Shown: positions 9,748 to 20,187, counted from the first letter of the stretch. The stretch: DNA of 64,000 bases from Candidatus Heimdallarchaeum endolithica (GCA_021513715.1 CP084167.1:1628571-1692570), one strand, 5' to 3'. A program made the numbers and translations. The notes: generated by a model from the sequence alone, not told the origin.

Positions 9748-10305
9748 ATGAAAATTGCAATTGGTACAAAAAACCCTGTAAAAATCAAAGCTACGATTGA
9801 AGCTTTTCAACAATATTATGATGACTTAGAATACAAAACCTTCAATTTGAGTAAATATTCATCTGTTTTAAAACAACCTATGAGTATTAATGAAACGTTA
9901 GACTCTGCATTGAAGCGAATTGAAATAATTGAAAAAAAAAGTAAAAAGGTGGACTATTACGTTGCTCTAGAGGGAGGAGTAGGAATAGACAGTTTAGGTT
10001 TTTTTCTGACAGGATATGTTGCAATTAAGTCTATATCAGGAGAAATATCTGTTTCTGGAGGATATAGGATGCCATTACCCAAAAAAATCTTTGATGAACT
10101 CCAAAAAAACAAGGAGATAGAATTGGGAGATATAATAGATAAATATTCTGGAACCAAAAATAGTAAACAAAAAGACGGGGCAATAGGTCTTTTTACTTCA
10201 GGAAAGTTAACAAGAAAAGAAACTTTCAAACAAATGATTATTCTTGCACTAGTTCCTTTTACCAGCCCTGTTTATTCAAGAATAGAGAATAAGGAAAAAA
10301 ATTAG
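9748..10305 (+). CDS. DUF84/YjjX-type non-canonical purine NTP phosphatase
   Basis: Predicted inosine/xanthosine triphosphatase of the YjjX/DUF84 family, which removes deaminated purine nucleotides from the pool. The start IAIGTKNPVKIKA is the typical phosphate-binding opening; the acidic catalytic region ALEGGVG, the SGGYRMPLP segment and the DGAIGLFTSGKLTRKE segment are all family features. At 185 residues it matches the family. It sits convergent with the end of the purine operon (30 bp from purD), a fitting but not proven link to purine metabolism. Confidence 0.8.
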   Translation: MKIAIGTKNPVKIKATIEAFQQYYDDLEYKTFNLSKYSSVLKQPMSINETLDSALKRIEIIEKKSKKVDYYVALEGGVGIDSLGFFLTGYVAIKSISGEISVSGGYRMPLPKKIFDELQKNKEIELGDIIDKYSGTKNSKQKDGAIGLFTSGKLTRKETFKQMIILALVPFTSPVYSRIENKEKN

Positions 10306-10334
10306 ACACAAAATACGTAAAGAAAGCCAACATT

Positions 10335-11594
10335 TTATTCTAATTCTGCTATATCTGTTCTCCAATATAATTTTCCTTCTATTCTTGTGAGATCTTCATT
10401 TACTTTTTTCTTTGCCTCAACAATATTATCTCCTACACCAAGGAGAGCAAGAGAGCGACTAGTAGTTGTTCTTATTTCTTTATTTTTTCTATAAACTGAA
10501 GCATAAAAGAGATCAGATTTTAACGGATGATTAATAATAATTCTTTTATCTCTCAAGGGATTAAGCGGATATCCCTTTGGAACAAGATAGTTGCAAACAG
10601 TAGCTTTATTTTCAAAATTTACATTTTTTAAAGATTGATCAATCATGCTTTGATTAATAATATTATAATCATCTTTTAACAACTTTAACACGTTAATAGC
10701 TTCAGGATCTCCAAAACGAGCATTAAACTCAATTAAAAAAATTTTTCCTTCTGATTTCATAAATTGTCCATACAGAACTCCGACATAAGGAATGCTTGTA
10801 TGCTCCTTTAAAGCCTTGATTGTTTTTTTCAGAATATTAATAGCTTTTTCAACATCATTTTGTTCCAAAAAAGGTAAATGATGGTCAGGGAGACTATATG
10901 AACCCATACTTCCTGTGTTTGGTCCCTTATCACCCTCATATGCCCGTTTGTAATCTCTTACAAGAGGCATTAGTTGAATATTTTTTCCATCAGTAAACAC
11001 TTGAAGAGAAAATTCTTTTCCTTTTATCTTTTGTTCAATTATTACTAGTTCATCTCTCGAAAGAATTTGTTTAACAATTACTTCTGCTTCTGAATATGAA
11101 GAAAAGTGGTCTCCATATACTTTAACTGCTTTTCCTCCTGTTAACCCATCAGGCTTAATTGCAATTTCCAAATCATTTTCTTTCACAAAAGACTCGAAAT
11201 CGCTAATTGTCTCACATATTTTAAAATAAGGGTTACCTTCTATTCTGTAGGTGTCAAGTATCTGCCTAGCAAATGATTTGCTTGTTTCTATTTTAGCTAC
11301 TTCTTCCCTAGGACTTGCAACTGGAATACCTAATTTATCTTCAATGTAATTTGTTATACCATAAGAAAGAGGTAATTCTGGTCCAACAATTGCGTAGTCT
11401 ATGTTTTTAAACATAGATAGTTTTTCAAAATTTGTTAAATTTCCTAGTATAAACTTTTCTGATAAATCTGCGATTCCAGGATTTTCATAATTCATATATG
11501 AAAAAAGTTTATTCTCATTTTCCACTATTTTCTTAGCCATTGCGTGTTCTCTGGCTCCATTACCAACTAACAAAACTTTTTCTACCATTTTCAT
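10335..11594 (-). CDS. purD: Phosphoribosylamine-glycine ligase (GAR synthetase)
   Basis: ATP-grasp ligase that joins glycine to phosphoribosylamine, the second step of purine synthesis. The N-domain motif LLVGNGAREHA, the nucleotide-binding KPDGLTGGKAVKV, the GPNTGSMGSYS loop and EFNARFGDPEA all match PurD. The length of 419 residues is standard. It is the last gene of the operon and its ATG overlaps the purF stop (ATGA). A second ATG at 11588 has better spacing from the GAGG ribosome site (about 7 nt) and would remove two residues. Glycine use here links to the glycine cleavage genes further along. Confidence 0.95.
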   Translation of the reverse strand: MKMVEKVLLVGNGAREHAMAKKIVENENKLFSYMNYENPGIADLSEKFILGNLTNFEKLSMFKNIDYAIVGPELPLSYGITNYIEDKLGIPVASPREEVAKIETSKSFARQILDTYRIEGNPYFKICETISDFESFVKENDLEIAIKPDGLTGGKAVKVYGDHFSSYSEAEVIVKQILSRDELVIIEQKIKGKEFSLQVFTDGKNIQLMPLVRDYKRAYEGDKGPNTGSMGSYSLPDHHLPFLEQNDVEKAINILKKTIKALKEHTSIPYVGVLYGQFMKSEGKIFLIEFNARFGDPEAINVLKLLKDDYNIINQSMIDQSLKNVNFENKATVCNYLVPKGYPLNPLRDKRIIINHPLKSDLFYASVYRKNKEIRTTTSRSLALLGVGDNIVEAKKKVNEDLTRIEGKLYWRTDIAELE

Positions 11595-12985
11595 TCCTCA
11601 TAGTGACTACGAGATTTTATCTCACCATTCAGGTATTTTATTCTTAATTCTTCAGCATAAGAAGTTGGATAACTACCTGAAAGACAGGCAGTGCATAAAT
11701 CTGAAAAACCGATTGACCTTTTTAATGCAACAATATCTTGATAATATAGTCCATCAACATTCAATATTTTTTCAATCTCTGTCAGAGTGTTTCCTGAAGC
11801 TATTAAATCGTCATCGGAGGGTATATCTATCCCATAATAACATGCAAACCTTACAGCTGGACAAGTAATTGCGAGATAAATTTTGTTAACCCCTAATTTT
11901 CTTAAATCACTAACAATTTTTTTACTAGTTAATCCTCTAACTACAGAATCATCAATAAGGAGAATATTTTTCCTTTTAATGTATTTAGGAATGTAAAGAT
12001 ATTTTCTTTTTGCAGCTTTACTTCTCTCTTTTTCACTTTTCATAATGAAGGTACGCTGGAGATAACGATTTTTTATTATTGCTTCTCTCACTGGAATATC
12101 CAATTCTTCAGAAAGGCCTTGTGTTGCAGGTCTCGAAGTATCTGGGACAGGAACAATATAATCAATTTCTAAATTGTCATCTTTTATTCTTCTTGCCAAC
12201 TCTTTTCCTAAATTAATTCTTGTATCATAAACTAGGGTATTTTCAATTGTTGAACATGGATTAGCAAAATAAACATACTCAAACATACAGTGAGCGTGAT
12301 CAGCTTGAATTAGATGGCTTTTCTCAAGTTTATCATTATCGAAAACAATTAGTTCTCCAGGTCTAACATCTTCAAAAGAGTTAATATCAATGTTTTGTAA
12401 GACAACACTTTCAGATGACACAATTGTAAGTTTTTCAGATTTTCCAACAACTAAAGGCCTTATTCCCCGAGGATCCCTAAAGGTAAACATTGTTGTATCA
12501 AGAATTGCTACGATAGAATAACTCCCATCAATTTTTTCCATGAATTCCTTTACAGCGTCTTTTATATTACCCTCGTGCCGATCTATTAATGAACCTAGAA
12601 ATTCTGTTAAAAATAGAGCATCAGATTCGTATTTTCTATCAGTCAAAGTACTTAAATTAGTAATATTGCCATTATGGACAACAAATAGATTACCATATTT
12701 TGTTTTAACTTTAAATGGTTGAGCATAAGATTCAACGTTTGAACTATCAGTTCGCGCACCAAAAGTAGGATAACGTGTTGAACCGATTAGTTTAGTTACT
12801 TCATTTTTTTCATTTAATTCAAGTAAATCAGGGTATCCATCAACTTTTTTTAGATTAACCTTTTTTTCATTCTTATTTATCCAAGCGATTCCACTTGCAT
12901 CTTGTCCTCTATGTGTTAACATTTGTAACAATATCTTTCCTTGCTCCAAAGTTGTTAACCCTGATATACCTAATACTCCACACAT
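11591..12985 (-). CDS. purF: Amidophosphoribosyltransferase
   Basis: Committed enzyme of purine synthesis: glutamine plus PRPP gives phosphoribosylamine. Cys2 directly after the initiator Met is the glutaminase nucleophile (MCGVLGISG). The PRPP loop is LIDDSVVRGLTS. Cysteines that fit the four Fe-S ligands of the Bacillus-type enzyme are present (HCMFEYVYF, FACYYGIDI and CTAC near the C-terminus), so this is probably the [4Fe-4S] class; assignment of the ligands is from family memory. No propeptide precedes Cys2. It starts 1 nt after purN ends and overlaps purD by 4 nt, pointing to translational coupling. Confidence 0.95.
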   Translation of the reverse strand: MCGVLGISGLTTLEQGKILLQMLTHRGQDASGIAWINKNEKKVNLKKVDGYPDLLELNEKNEVTKLIGSTRYPTFGARTDSSNVESYAQPFKVKTKYGNLFVVHNGNITNLSTLTDRKYESDALFLTEFLGSLIDRHEGNIKDAVKEFMEKIDGSYSIVAILDTTMFTFRDPRGIRPLVVGKSEKLTIVSSESVVLQNIDINSFEDVRPGELIVFDNDKLEKSHLIQADHAHCMFEYVYFANPCSTIENTLVYDTRINLGKELARRIKDDNLEIDYIVPVPDTSRPATQGLSEELDIPVREAIIKNRYLQRTFIMKSEKERSKAAKRKYLYIPKYIKRKNILLIDDSVVRGLTSKKIVSDLRKLGVNKIYLAITCPAVRFACYYGIDIPSDDDLIASGNTLTEIEKILNVDGLYYQDIVALKRSIGFSDLCTACLSGSYPTSYAEELRIKYLNGEIKSRSHYEE

Positions 12986-12986
12986 T

Positions 12987-13592
12987 TTAATTCACAATCC
13001 TAACTTTTCTACCTTCAACAATTAGTTTTTTCTCTGAAAACAATTTTATTGCTCTTGGCAAGAGAATATGTTCTTTCTCCAGTATTTTTTTAGCTAAAGT
13101 TTCTTCTGTATCGTCATCTTCTACTGTTACTATACCTTGCAAAATAATTGGACCATGATCAACTTTTTCATCAACAAAGTGTACTGTACACCCTGTTACT
13201 TTTGCGCCATAGTCTAATGCTTGTTTTTGAGCATTTATTCCTGGAAAAGAAGGCAATAAAGAAGGATGGATATTAATTATTTTGTTGCTAAATTTTCTAA
13301 CAAAAAAAGGAGAGAGAATCCTCATAAAACCTGCTAAGACTACTAAATCGATATTATTTTTTTCTAGAATCTCAGCTAGTTGATTATCATATGTTTCACG
13401 CGTTTGACTTTTATGTGAAGGTAGGACAAATATCTTCTTACCATAACTCTTTGCTATTTCCAAACCTTTAGCATCTGGCTTATTGGAAACAACCAATGAA
13501 ACAACTGCATTTCCTAGTTTACCTTGCTTTTCTTTTTCAAGAATTGCCTTAAGGTTGCTTCCTCTTCCAGAAATCAGTACAGCAACATTCAA
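12987..13592 (-). CDS. purN: GAR formyltransferase, folate-dependent
   Basis: Transfers a formyl group from 10-formyl-THF to GAR. The catalytic triad of the family is visible as N107 and H109 (NIHPSLLPSF) and D145 (DHGPI); SGRGSNL at 8-14 is the phosphate-binding start. The length of 201 residues is normal. The start is TTG (13592) with AAAAGGTG about 8 nt upstream; the nearby ATG is out of frame. A folate-dependent formylation here contrasts with the formate-dependent PurP step later in the pathway. The gap to purB-purM is 7 nt. Confidence 0.93.
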   Translation of the reverse strand: MNVAVLISGRGSNLKAILEKEKQGKLGNAVVSLVVSNKPDAKGLEIAKSYGKKIFVLPSHKSQTRETYDNQLAEILEKNNIDLVVLAGFMRILSPFFVRKFSNKIINIHPSLLPSFPGINAQKQALDYGAKVTGCTVHFVDEKVDHGPIILQGIVTVEDDDTEETLAKKILEKEHILLPRAIKLFSEKKLIVEGRKVRIVN

Positions 13593-13599
13593 TTCATTT

Positions 13600-15930
13600 T
13601 CACCTTTTTAAAAATACATTATAGTGATCAATGATTACATTCGGTTCTTCAATAACTTCACCTAAAATGTGAGTTTCAAAGTATTTGTTTAATAAATAGA
13701 GCACTTTCTCTTCGTTTTCTTTTGGAACAATAACAATAAAACCTATTCCCATGTTAAATATTGAAAAAATCTCGTTGTAGGAGATTTTACCAATTCTTTT
13801 TATCTCTTCAAAAATGGCTGGGGGGTTTGGAAAATGTTTGAGGTTAAAACCATAGTTAGATAATCTAAAAAGTTTCCTAAAACCTCCTCCAGTAATATGT
13901 GCTAAACCATGAACCTCATAGCTATCTAATAAAGCTTCAATAGCTTCAGTATATATTCTTGTAGGCTTAAGTAACTCATCTTTTAGTTTTACCCCTCCAG
14001 GAATAACAGAATCGAGCGTATATTTGCTAAAAAGTACTTTGCGTGCAAGAGTAAACCCATTAGAATGCATTCCGTTACTTGAGATGCCTAATATACTATC
14101 TCCAACTTGAATTTTAGATCCATCTATGATTTTGTTTAAGTGAATTATCCCTAATGCTGTTCCAGCTATATCAAATGAATTTTCTGATTCTTTCAGCATT
14201 TCTGGGATTGTAGCAAGTTCTCCCCCTAACAGAGGAATCTTTGAAATCTCACACCCTTTATATATTCCTTTAATTATCTCTTCTATTCGCTCTTTTGAAA
14301 GCTTTGAGACTGCAAGGTAGTCTACAAAAGCTTTTGGCAAAATACCCATAGCAAGCAAGTCATTTACATTCATAGCTACACAATCGATTCCTATAGTATC
14401 GTATTTCCCTGCTTGCTCTGCAACTAGAATTTTTGTTCCTACACCATCTGTTGATAAAGCAATACCATGATCTCCAAATTTTATTAAGTTTGCATAGTGC
14501 CCTTCTTTCCCTATAACATTACCAAAAGAAAATGATTTTTGTACATAATCGTTTATCATTTTCAAAACTTCTGATTCTTCATCTAAATCTAACCCTGATT
14601 CTGCATAAGAAGATGGGGGAGAAAATTCTTTTTTCTCTTTATCCAATGATTCAACGAATTTTTCTACAATTTCAGGAGCTAATCCGATATAGTTAACTGG
14701 ATCAAGAATAAAGTCAATTTTTTCAGCATCAAGGTATTTCTTTACTACTTCATTCTCTTTAACAACCTTTTTGAAATTAGAGAAGTTAGATAATTGTTTT
14801 AGTAATTCATGTGCTTTCTGTCTTCCTATATATGGAGTTAAATGAAGCATCAAGTTTTCTGAACATTGTGCTCCTTCTTTCAAATATAAGTTGTGTTTGA
14901 TTTTCTCTTCATTTAAGTAAAGACTAGCCAATATTTTATTCATCTCTAGTATTAAGAAATGTGTCAACATAGAATTTTCAAAGAGTGATATTCTTTCAGA
15001 ACTTGAGTTGGTAAGATCTCTTTCATGCTCTAAGCAAATATTCTCCATTGCAACATTAATACTTGCTCTAATATTTCTTGCTAAACCTGAAATTCTTTCA
15101 CTTTTTTCAGGATTTCTTTTTTGTGGCATAGTAGAGGAGCCTACTTGACTTTTAACAAATGACTCTCGTACTTCATCAATTTCAGTTCTTTGTAAGTTTC
15201 TTATTTCTCTAGCGAAGTGGTCTAAAACTGTTGCAATCAAACCTAAAGCTTGTATGTATTTGGCATAAATTACTCTTGAGACAACTTGTGTTGTTACTGG
15301 TTGTTTTTCAAGCCCAAGCTTGTTTAACACGATTTCTTCGATTTTTTCTGTCCCATATGACGCATAGGTTCCTACCGCCCCAGACATTTTTCCATATGCA
15401 ACTTTTGCATTTTCTAGAGATTTTTTTGCAATTAATAGTTCATTAAGAAAATTAGCGAATTTCATCCCATAAGTAGTAGGAACAGCATGTTGTCCATGAG
15501 TACGTCCTATGCAGACTAGATTCTTATATTTCATGGACAATTGTTTTAATTTCTTAACTGTAATTTCTAAATCGTCTAAAATTCTTTTTTTTGCTTCTTT
15601 TAACTGTAATCCCCTAACAGTATCTTGAATATCATAAGATGTTGCTCCTAAATGAATGTAACCACCATATTCTCCACATTGTTCAGAAATTGCGAGTACA
15701 ACACTCATTAAATCATGATGAACTTCTTTTTCAATTTTTTTTACACGTTCCAATTTTACATATTTTGGGCTACATCGTTCTTCAATTATCGAAATTGCTT
15801 CTTCTGGTATTTTACCTACTTCATAATTTGCTTGAGCTAGTGTTTTTTCTACTAATAACTGGAATTCCAGTTTCTTTTCTTCAGAAAACAGCTCTATTAT
15901 TGAAGTCTTATAACGCTCAATCTCAAGCAC
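13600..15930 (-). CDS. purB-purM: Fused adenylosuccinate lyase and AIR synthetase (PurB-PurM)
   Basis: Residues 1 to about 436 are a complete adenylosuccinate lyase: [13 protein letters not shown] near 143-155 and the fumarase-superfamily signature [10 protein letters not shown] at 265-274. Residues from about 438 to 776 are a complete AIR synthetase: [38 protein letters not shown] and the closing [10 protein letters not shown]. The frame is uninterrupted and the linker is only a few residues (boundary near base 14615). Separate PurB and PurM proteins are the rule. The two halves act at steps 5 and 8, with PurE and PurC between, so the fusion is not of consecutive steps. It starts at GTG inside the end of purE with GAGGTG upstream. 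Confidence 0.93.
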   Translation of the reverse strand: MLEIERYKTSIIELFSEEKKLEFQLLVEKTLAQANYEVGKIPEEAISIIEERCSPKYVKLERVKKIEKEVHHDLMSVVLAISEQCGEYGGYIHLGATSYDIQDTVRGLQLKEAKKRILDDLEITVKKLKQLSMKYKNLVCIGRTHGQHAVPTTYGMKFANFLNELLIAKKSLENAKVAYGKMSGAVGTYASYGTEKIEEIVLNKLGLEKQPVTTQVVSRVIYAKYIQALGLIATVLDHFAREIRNLQRTEIDEVRESFVKSQVGSSTMPQKRNPEKSERISGLARNIRASINVAMENICLEHERDLTNSSSERISLFENSMLTHFLILEMNKILASLYLNEEKIKHNLYLKEGAQCSENLMLHLTPYIGRQKAHELLKQLSNFSNFKKVVKENEVVKKYLDAEKIDFILDPVNYIGLAPEIVEKFVESLDKEKKEFSPPSSYAESGLDLDEESEVLKMINDYVQKSFSFGNVIGKEGHYANLIKFGDHGIALSTDGVGTKILVAEQAGKYDTIGIDCVAMNVNDLLAMGILPKAFVDYLAVSKLSKERIEEIIKGIYKGCEISKIPLLGGELATIPEMLKESENSFDIAGTALGIIHLNKIIDGSKIQVGDSILGISSNGMHSNGFTLARKVLFSKYTLDSVIPGGVKLKDELLKPTRIYTEAIEALLDSYEVHGLAHITGGGFRKLFRLSNYGFNLKHFPNPPAIFEEIKRIGKISYNEIFSIFNMGIGFIVIVPKENEEKVLYLLNKYFETHILGEVIEEPNVIIDHYNVFLKR

Positions 15931-16312
15931 TTTTATTCACCTCGAGTATTCTCATTGCCAGATAAGCTGCATTAGCACCATTATCTATTCCAACTGTAGC
16001 TACAGGAACACCTTTAGGCATTTGAACTATAGACAATAAAGCATCTAAACCGTTTAAAGCTGCAGAAACAGGTACACCAATAACTGGTTTATCAGTAATC
16101 GAAGCAACAACACCAGGTAAAGCAGCTGCTAAACCAGCTATGCAGATGAATATTTCAGCCCTAGATTCAGTTACTGCTTGTACAAGTTTTTCATGATCTC
16201 TATGTGCTGATAAATAAAGAACTTTATACTCTACATTATTAGCTTCTAAAACAGTTAATACTTTTTCAACAATTTTACTATCGCTTTTACTTCCTGCAAT
16301 TATGTCAATCAC
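15923..16312 (-). CDS. purE: AIR carboxylase / N5-CAIR mutase, catalytic subunit
   Basis: PurE carboxylates AIR to CAIR, directly or through N5-CAIR. The phosphate loop GSKSDS (7-12), SAHRDHEK (about 35-42), [10 protein letters not shown] and the segment [20 protein letters not shown] match. At 129 residues it is short. No purK gene is in the operon; with SAHRD in place of the bacterial SAHRTP this suggests direct CO2 use, but that is inference. The start is GTG with GGAGTAG about 7 nt upstream. It overlaps purB-purM by 8 nt. Confidence 0.92.
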   Translation of the reverse strand: MIDIIAGSKSDSKIVEKVLTVLEANNVEYKVLYLSAHRDHEKLVQAVTESRAEIFICIAGLAAALPGVVASITDKPVIGVPVSAALNGLDALLSIVQMPKGVPVATVGIDNGANAAYLAMRILEVNKSA

Positions 16313-16327
16313 TTTTTTCTACTCCTT

Positions 16328-18511
16328 CTATTCCATATATTTTACAATTGCATTTTTCCAATTTGAATGTAATTGTTCTATATCAATTGATACAAGATTT
16401 TCTATTTCTAAAATAGGTTCTTTAGTAGTATGTCCTACTACTCCATAATCCACTCCAATTGTTTCTAACAAATTTATCACTTGTTCAAGTTTTTCATTTG
16501 AAACTTCTATAATGAATCTTGATGATGTTTCAGAGAATAGCTTATGCCTAGTTTCCACTCCTTCATCAGAAGGAATATTTTCAAGGTTAATTTTTGCGCC
16601 TATTTTATTTTTGAACATCATTTCTCCAAGAGCGACTATAAATCCACCATTTGAAATATCATGACAACTTTCAATTAGTTTATTTTTATTTAACTGTGTT
16701 ATTGCTTCAATTGACTTTTTCTCTCTCTTCTCATCATAAGTAGGTACATCACTCATAATACAATTGAAACAATATCGTAAATATTCTGAACCACCAAGTT
16801 CTTTTCCTGTTTTTCCAATTTGAATAATTTTTGATTCTTGGTTGACAAAATTATTAGCTAATAGATCGTCTGGTGAATCGAATACTCCAATTATTCCTAT
16901 AGTTGGTGTTGGATTGATTCTTTCTCTTTTTCCTTCTTTATTCACAGTTTCATTGTAAAGAGATACGTTTCCTCCTATAACTGGAAGCTTAAAATCGTTT
17001 GAAAATCTACCTAAACCTTTTATTGATTCTACAAATTGCCAATACGAGTCAGGTTTTTCAGGATTACCAAAATTCAAACAATCAACAATTGCATAAGGTT
17101 TAGCTCCTACAGCAATAATATTTCTCTGAGCTTCTGCTGCAACATTAGCTGTTCCGTTATATGGAGAACAATAAACAGCAAATGAATTACTGTCTAAAGT
17201 TAAAGCAATATATTTTCCATCATCTAATCTTAAAACCGCTGCATCAGCTCCAGCTTGGATTACTGTTTGAGTTTGAACATGTTGATCATATTGTTCATAA
17301 ATCCATTCTTTACTACCAACATTTGGAGATTCAAATATTTTTAGGATTTCATTTTTAATATTTCCTTGATTTGGGATAGTATATTCCTTTTTAGATCGAA
17401 TGTAATCAGGTATAGAGAATTTTCTTTCTGGTTCTGGAAATCCATTTATTATTAGATCGACAGGCAGATCAATAATCTTCTCCCCATTGTAAAAAGCTAT
17501 ATAGTGGCTATTATTTGTTACTTCACCTATTATACTATATGCTAATAGATCATACTTCTTGAGTACTTCCTCAACACCATCTATATTTTGAGGAGACACT
17601 ACAGCTAACATTCTTTCTTGTGATTCAGAAATTAATATTTCCCAAGGTTTCATATCAAATTCTCTTAAAGGAACATCTTCAAGCCTTATTAGAGCGCCCG
17701 TATTCCCCTTTTCAGTCATTTCAGAGATTGCACAACTTAAGCCCCCACCCCCTAAATCTTGGAGACCAGAAAGAAGGTCTTTTTCTATTAATTCAAGAGT
17801 AGCATCAATTAGAACTTTTTCCATTAAGGGGTCTCCTATTTGTACTGCTGGTCTATCACTCTCACTTTTATCATCTAAATCCTTTGATGCAAAAGAAACC
17901 CCATGAATGCCATCTCTTCCTGTTCTTGCGCCATAGAGAATGAAAAAGTTTCCAGGAGTTGATGCTATACTGCGAACCACCTTATCCTTTTTTACTACTC
18001 CTACACACATAGCATTAACAAGACAATTATTTTCAAAAACGGGGTCAAATTCAGCTTCTCCTCCAACAGTTGGAATACCTACGCAATTTCCATAAGATGA
18101 AATTCCTCTAACAACATTCTCAAATAAGTTCTTCGAATGATCGGATGTTAAATCTCCAAATCGTATTGAATCTAGCAAAGCGATGGGTTTACAACCTTGA
18201 GATATAATATCTCTTATAATTCCTCCGACCCCTGTTGCTGCTCCTTGAAAAGGTTCAATTGCACTAGGATGATTATGACTTTCTAGTCCCAACCCTAATA
18301 ATAAATCATCACCAATATCTATTAATCCTGCACCCTCTCCTATACCTAAAGCTAAATAGGGGGCCGTAGTTTTAAATAAGGAGAACCAACGTTTTGAACT
18401 TTTATAGGATATATGTTCGCTCCACATTGCTCCTATTACATTAAGTTCTGCGAAGTTTGGTTCTCTACCCAACGCATGTATTAACTTCGCGTACTCTTCA
18501 TTCGATATCAT
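16328..18511 (-). CDS. purL: FGAM synthase large subunit (small-type PurL)
   Basis: ATP-dependent amidation of FGAR to FGAM, with ammonia from PurQ and PurS as linker. At 727 residues it is the small PurL, lacking the fused PurS-like and glutaminase parts of the large enzyme. Motifs seen: GAMWSEHISYKSSKR near 28-42, GLGLESHNHPSAIEPFQGAATGVGG (quoted in part: ESHNHPSAIEP), LQDLGGGGLSCA, and PVIGGNVSLYNE. Its ATG overlaps the purQ stop by 4 nt. The PurS partner is fused to PurC two genes upstream, so the PurLQS complex would contain a PurC domain. Confidence 0.95.
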   Translation of the reverse strand: MISNEEYAKLIHALGREPNFAELNVIGAMWSEHISYKSSKRWFSLFKTTAPYLALGIGEGAGLIDIGDDLLLGLGLESHNHPSAIEPFQGAATGVGGIIRDIISQGCKPIALLDSIRFGDLTSDHSKNLFENVVRGISSYGNCVGIPTVGGEAEFDPVFENNCLVNAMCVGVVKKDKVVRSIASTPGNFFILYGARTGRDGIHGVSFASKDLDDKSESDRPAVQIGDPLMEKVLIDATLELIEKDLLSGLQDLGGGGLSCAISEMTEKGNTGALIRLEDVPLREFDMKPWEILISESQERMLAVVSPQNIDGVEEVLKKYDLLAYSIIGEVTNNSHYIAFYNGEKIIDLPVDLIINGFPEPERKFSIPDYIRSKKEYTIPNQGNIKNEILKIFESPNVGSKEWIYEQYDQHVQTQTVIQAGADAAVLRLDDGKYIALTLDSNSFAVYCSPYNGTANVAAEAQRNIIAVGAKPYAIVDCLNFGNPEKPDSYWQFVESIKGLGRFSNDFKLPVIGGNVSLYNETVNKEGKRERINPTPTIGIIGVFDSPDDLLANNFVNQESKIIQIGKTGKELGGSEYLRYCFNCIMSDVPTYDEKREKKSIEAITQLNKNKLIESCHDISNGGFIVALGEMMFKNKIGAKINLENIPSDEGVETRHKLFSETSSRFIIEVSNEKLEQVINLLETIGVDYGVVGHTTKEPILEIENLVSIDIEQLHSNWKNAIVKYME

Positions 18512-19194
18512 TTTAATTCCTCAATTAAGTTCTGAAAAATAGTCCTTCCATCCTCTGAACCTAAATAACTAAAACTTGCCCGCTCAGGATGAGGCATCAA
18601 ACCTAAAACATTTCCTTCTTTATTTGTTATCCCTGCAATATTATCCATAGAACCGTTGGGGTTGCTGTTTTCAGAAATAACGCCTTCTTCATCACTATAC
18701 TGTAAAGCAATTTGATTTTTTTTCTTAAGTTCTGCAATTTGCTCATTTGTTGCATAATAATTACCATCAAAGTGAGCGATGGGGATTCTCCAGATTTTGT
18801 TTTCTGAATTCCTCAATAAAACACTGTTACTCTTATTTATTTTCACATACACCCATCTAGAAACAAATTTGGTTGAACGGTTAGTTGTTAAAACTCCAGG
18901 AAGAATTCCAGTTTCACAGAGAATTTGAAAACCATTACATATTCCGATAACAAAATTCCCTTGCTCAACAAATTTAGGCAATTCCTGCATTATTGCTGTT
19001 TTTGCTGCAATAATTCCAGGTCTTAGATAATCCCCAAAAGAAAATCCTCCTGCAATGATTAGAGCATTTAAATCTTTCAATTTATCTGTATCTTTTTCGT
19101 AAATCAGTACACCTTCGATACCAAATGATGAAAGAGCTCTTAAAACATCTTGTTCATTGTTTGTTCCTGGAAATTTTGTTACTCCTATTTTCAT
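18508..19194 (-). CDS. purQ: FGAM synthase glutaminase subunit
   Basis: Class I glutamine amidotransferase feeding ammonia to PurL. The nucleophile is C86 in GICNGFQIL and the His/Glu pair lies in LMPHPERASF near the C-terminus; PGTNNEQD at the N-terminus is typical of PurQ. An in-frame ATG at 19203 would add three residues, but the AGGATG ribosome site sits too close to it, while the ATG at 19194 has about 8 nt spacing, so the shorter form is preferred. It follows purC-purS by a few nucleotides. Confidence 0.93.
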   Translation of the reverse strand: MKIGVTKFPGTNNEQDVLRALSSFGIEGVLIYEKDTDKLKDLNALIIAGGFSFGDYLRPGIIAAKTAIMQELPKFVEQGNFVIGICNGFQILCETGILPGVLTTNRSTKFVSRWVYVKINKSNSVLLRNSENKIWRIPIAHFDGNYYATNEQIAELKKKNQIALQYSDEEGVISENSNPNGSMDNIAGITNKEGNVLGLMPHPERASFSYLGSEDGRTIFQNLIEELK

Positions 19195-19206
19195 TACTAT
19201 CATCCT

Positions 19207-20187
19207 TTATTCAAAAGAGAAGTCTATTGAGTAAGTTTCAATTAAAGGGTTCGCCAGAATTTCATTACTTATTGTTTCTGTAACATCCCAAAGTTTTGAC
19301 CCAGGAACAGATGTAAAACTAATAACAATGCTTTTTCCGATATTTACTTTTGATACCTGCTTGTAACCAAGACGTAGTAAAGAGCGAATGGTTATATCTC
19401 CTGCAGGATCTAAAACTGATACTTTTAAATCGATAGTAACTCTAACTTTAGTCTTTAACTTTATTTTTGGAAGCTCTTTAATTTGTTCCAATCTAAAAGC
19501 TATATCGTTATAATGATCAACAACACTACCTAGATCTTTTCTATATCTATCTTTATCTTTTATTTCTCCAGAATTCTCTTCCCATAAGCGCATTGTATCA
19601 GCAGAAATCTCATCAGCTAAAATGAGTTTGCCATCCTTTGTTCTTCCAAATTCTAATTTAAAATCAACCAAAGTTAATCCTATTTTCTTGAATACTGCTA
19701 CTAAAATATAGTTTACTGCTAATGTTACTGCTTTTATTATTATATTTTCTTTTTCATTAATCCAGCCTAAACTTATTGCTACTTCTTCTGTAACCAAGGG
19801 GTCATGAAGTTCATCATTTTTATAAAAAAGTTCAACAATTGGTTTTTCAAATGGGATCCCTTTCTCAACACCGTATCTTCTACAGAAGCTTCCTGCAGTA
19901 ATATTTCTACAAACTGATTCAACAGGAATAATTTCCACTTTTTTACAAATTAGTTCATTTTTTGATTCTTGTTTTAAATAATGTGTTTCAATTCCATAAT
20001 GATTAAGAATTTCAAACAACAATTTAGATATTTTACAATTAGCTTCTCCCTTTCCTTTTAATTCATCTACTTTTACACCATCAAAAGCAGAAATTGAATT
20101 TCTAAATACAATTTTAACTTTTTCACCACCAAGAGTAATAACATCTTTTGCTTTTCCAGAATACAACTTTTCCAACACCAACACCAT
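19207..20187 (-). CDS. purC-purS: Fused SAICAR synthetase and PurS (PurC-PurS)
   Basis: First gene of the purine operon. Residues 1 to about 243 are SAICAR synthetase (LYSGKAKDV, SISAFDGV, RNITAGSFCRRYG, ADEISADTMRLW). Residues 245-326 are a full PurS domain, the small structural subunit of FGAM synthase (VRVTIDLKVSVLDPAGD, GYKQVSKVNIGKS, ending NPLIETYSIDFSFE). There is no stop or frame change between them. Since PurS bridges PurL and PurQ, the fusion would tether step 7 to the step 4 complex. The frame can be extended to a TTG at 20202, but the ATG at 20187 gives the family-like MVLVLEKLYSGKAKD start and is preferred. A TTGCA-N6-TGCAA palindrome covers the start region. Confidence 0.92.
   Translation of the reverse strand: MVLVLEKLYSGKAKDVITLGGEKVKIVFRNSISAFDGVKVDELKGKGEANCKISKLLFEILNHYGIETHYLKQESKNELICKKVEIIPVESVCRNITAGSFCRRYGVEKGIPFEKPIVELFYKNDELHDPLVTEEVAISLGWINEKENIIIKAVTLAVNYILVAVFKKIGLTLVDFKLEFGRTKDGKLILADEISADTMRLWEENSGEIKDKDRYRKDLGSVVDHYNDIAFRLEQIKELPKIKLKTKVRVTIDLKVSVLDPAGDITIRSLLRLGYKQVSKVNIGKSIVISFTSVPGSKLWDVTETISNEILANPLIETYSIDFSFE

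Noticed and set aside
9552..9788. Minus-strand open frame overlapping the Nfu start and the DUF84 gene start
   Set aside because: It overlaps two well-supported genes on both sides, has no recognisable domain and no ribosome site.
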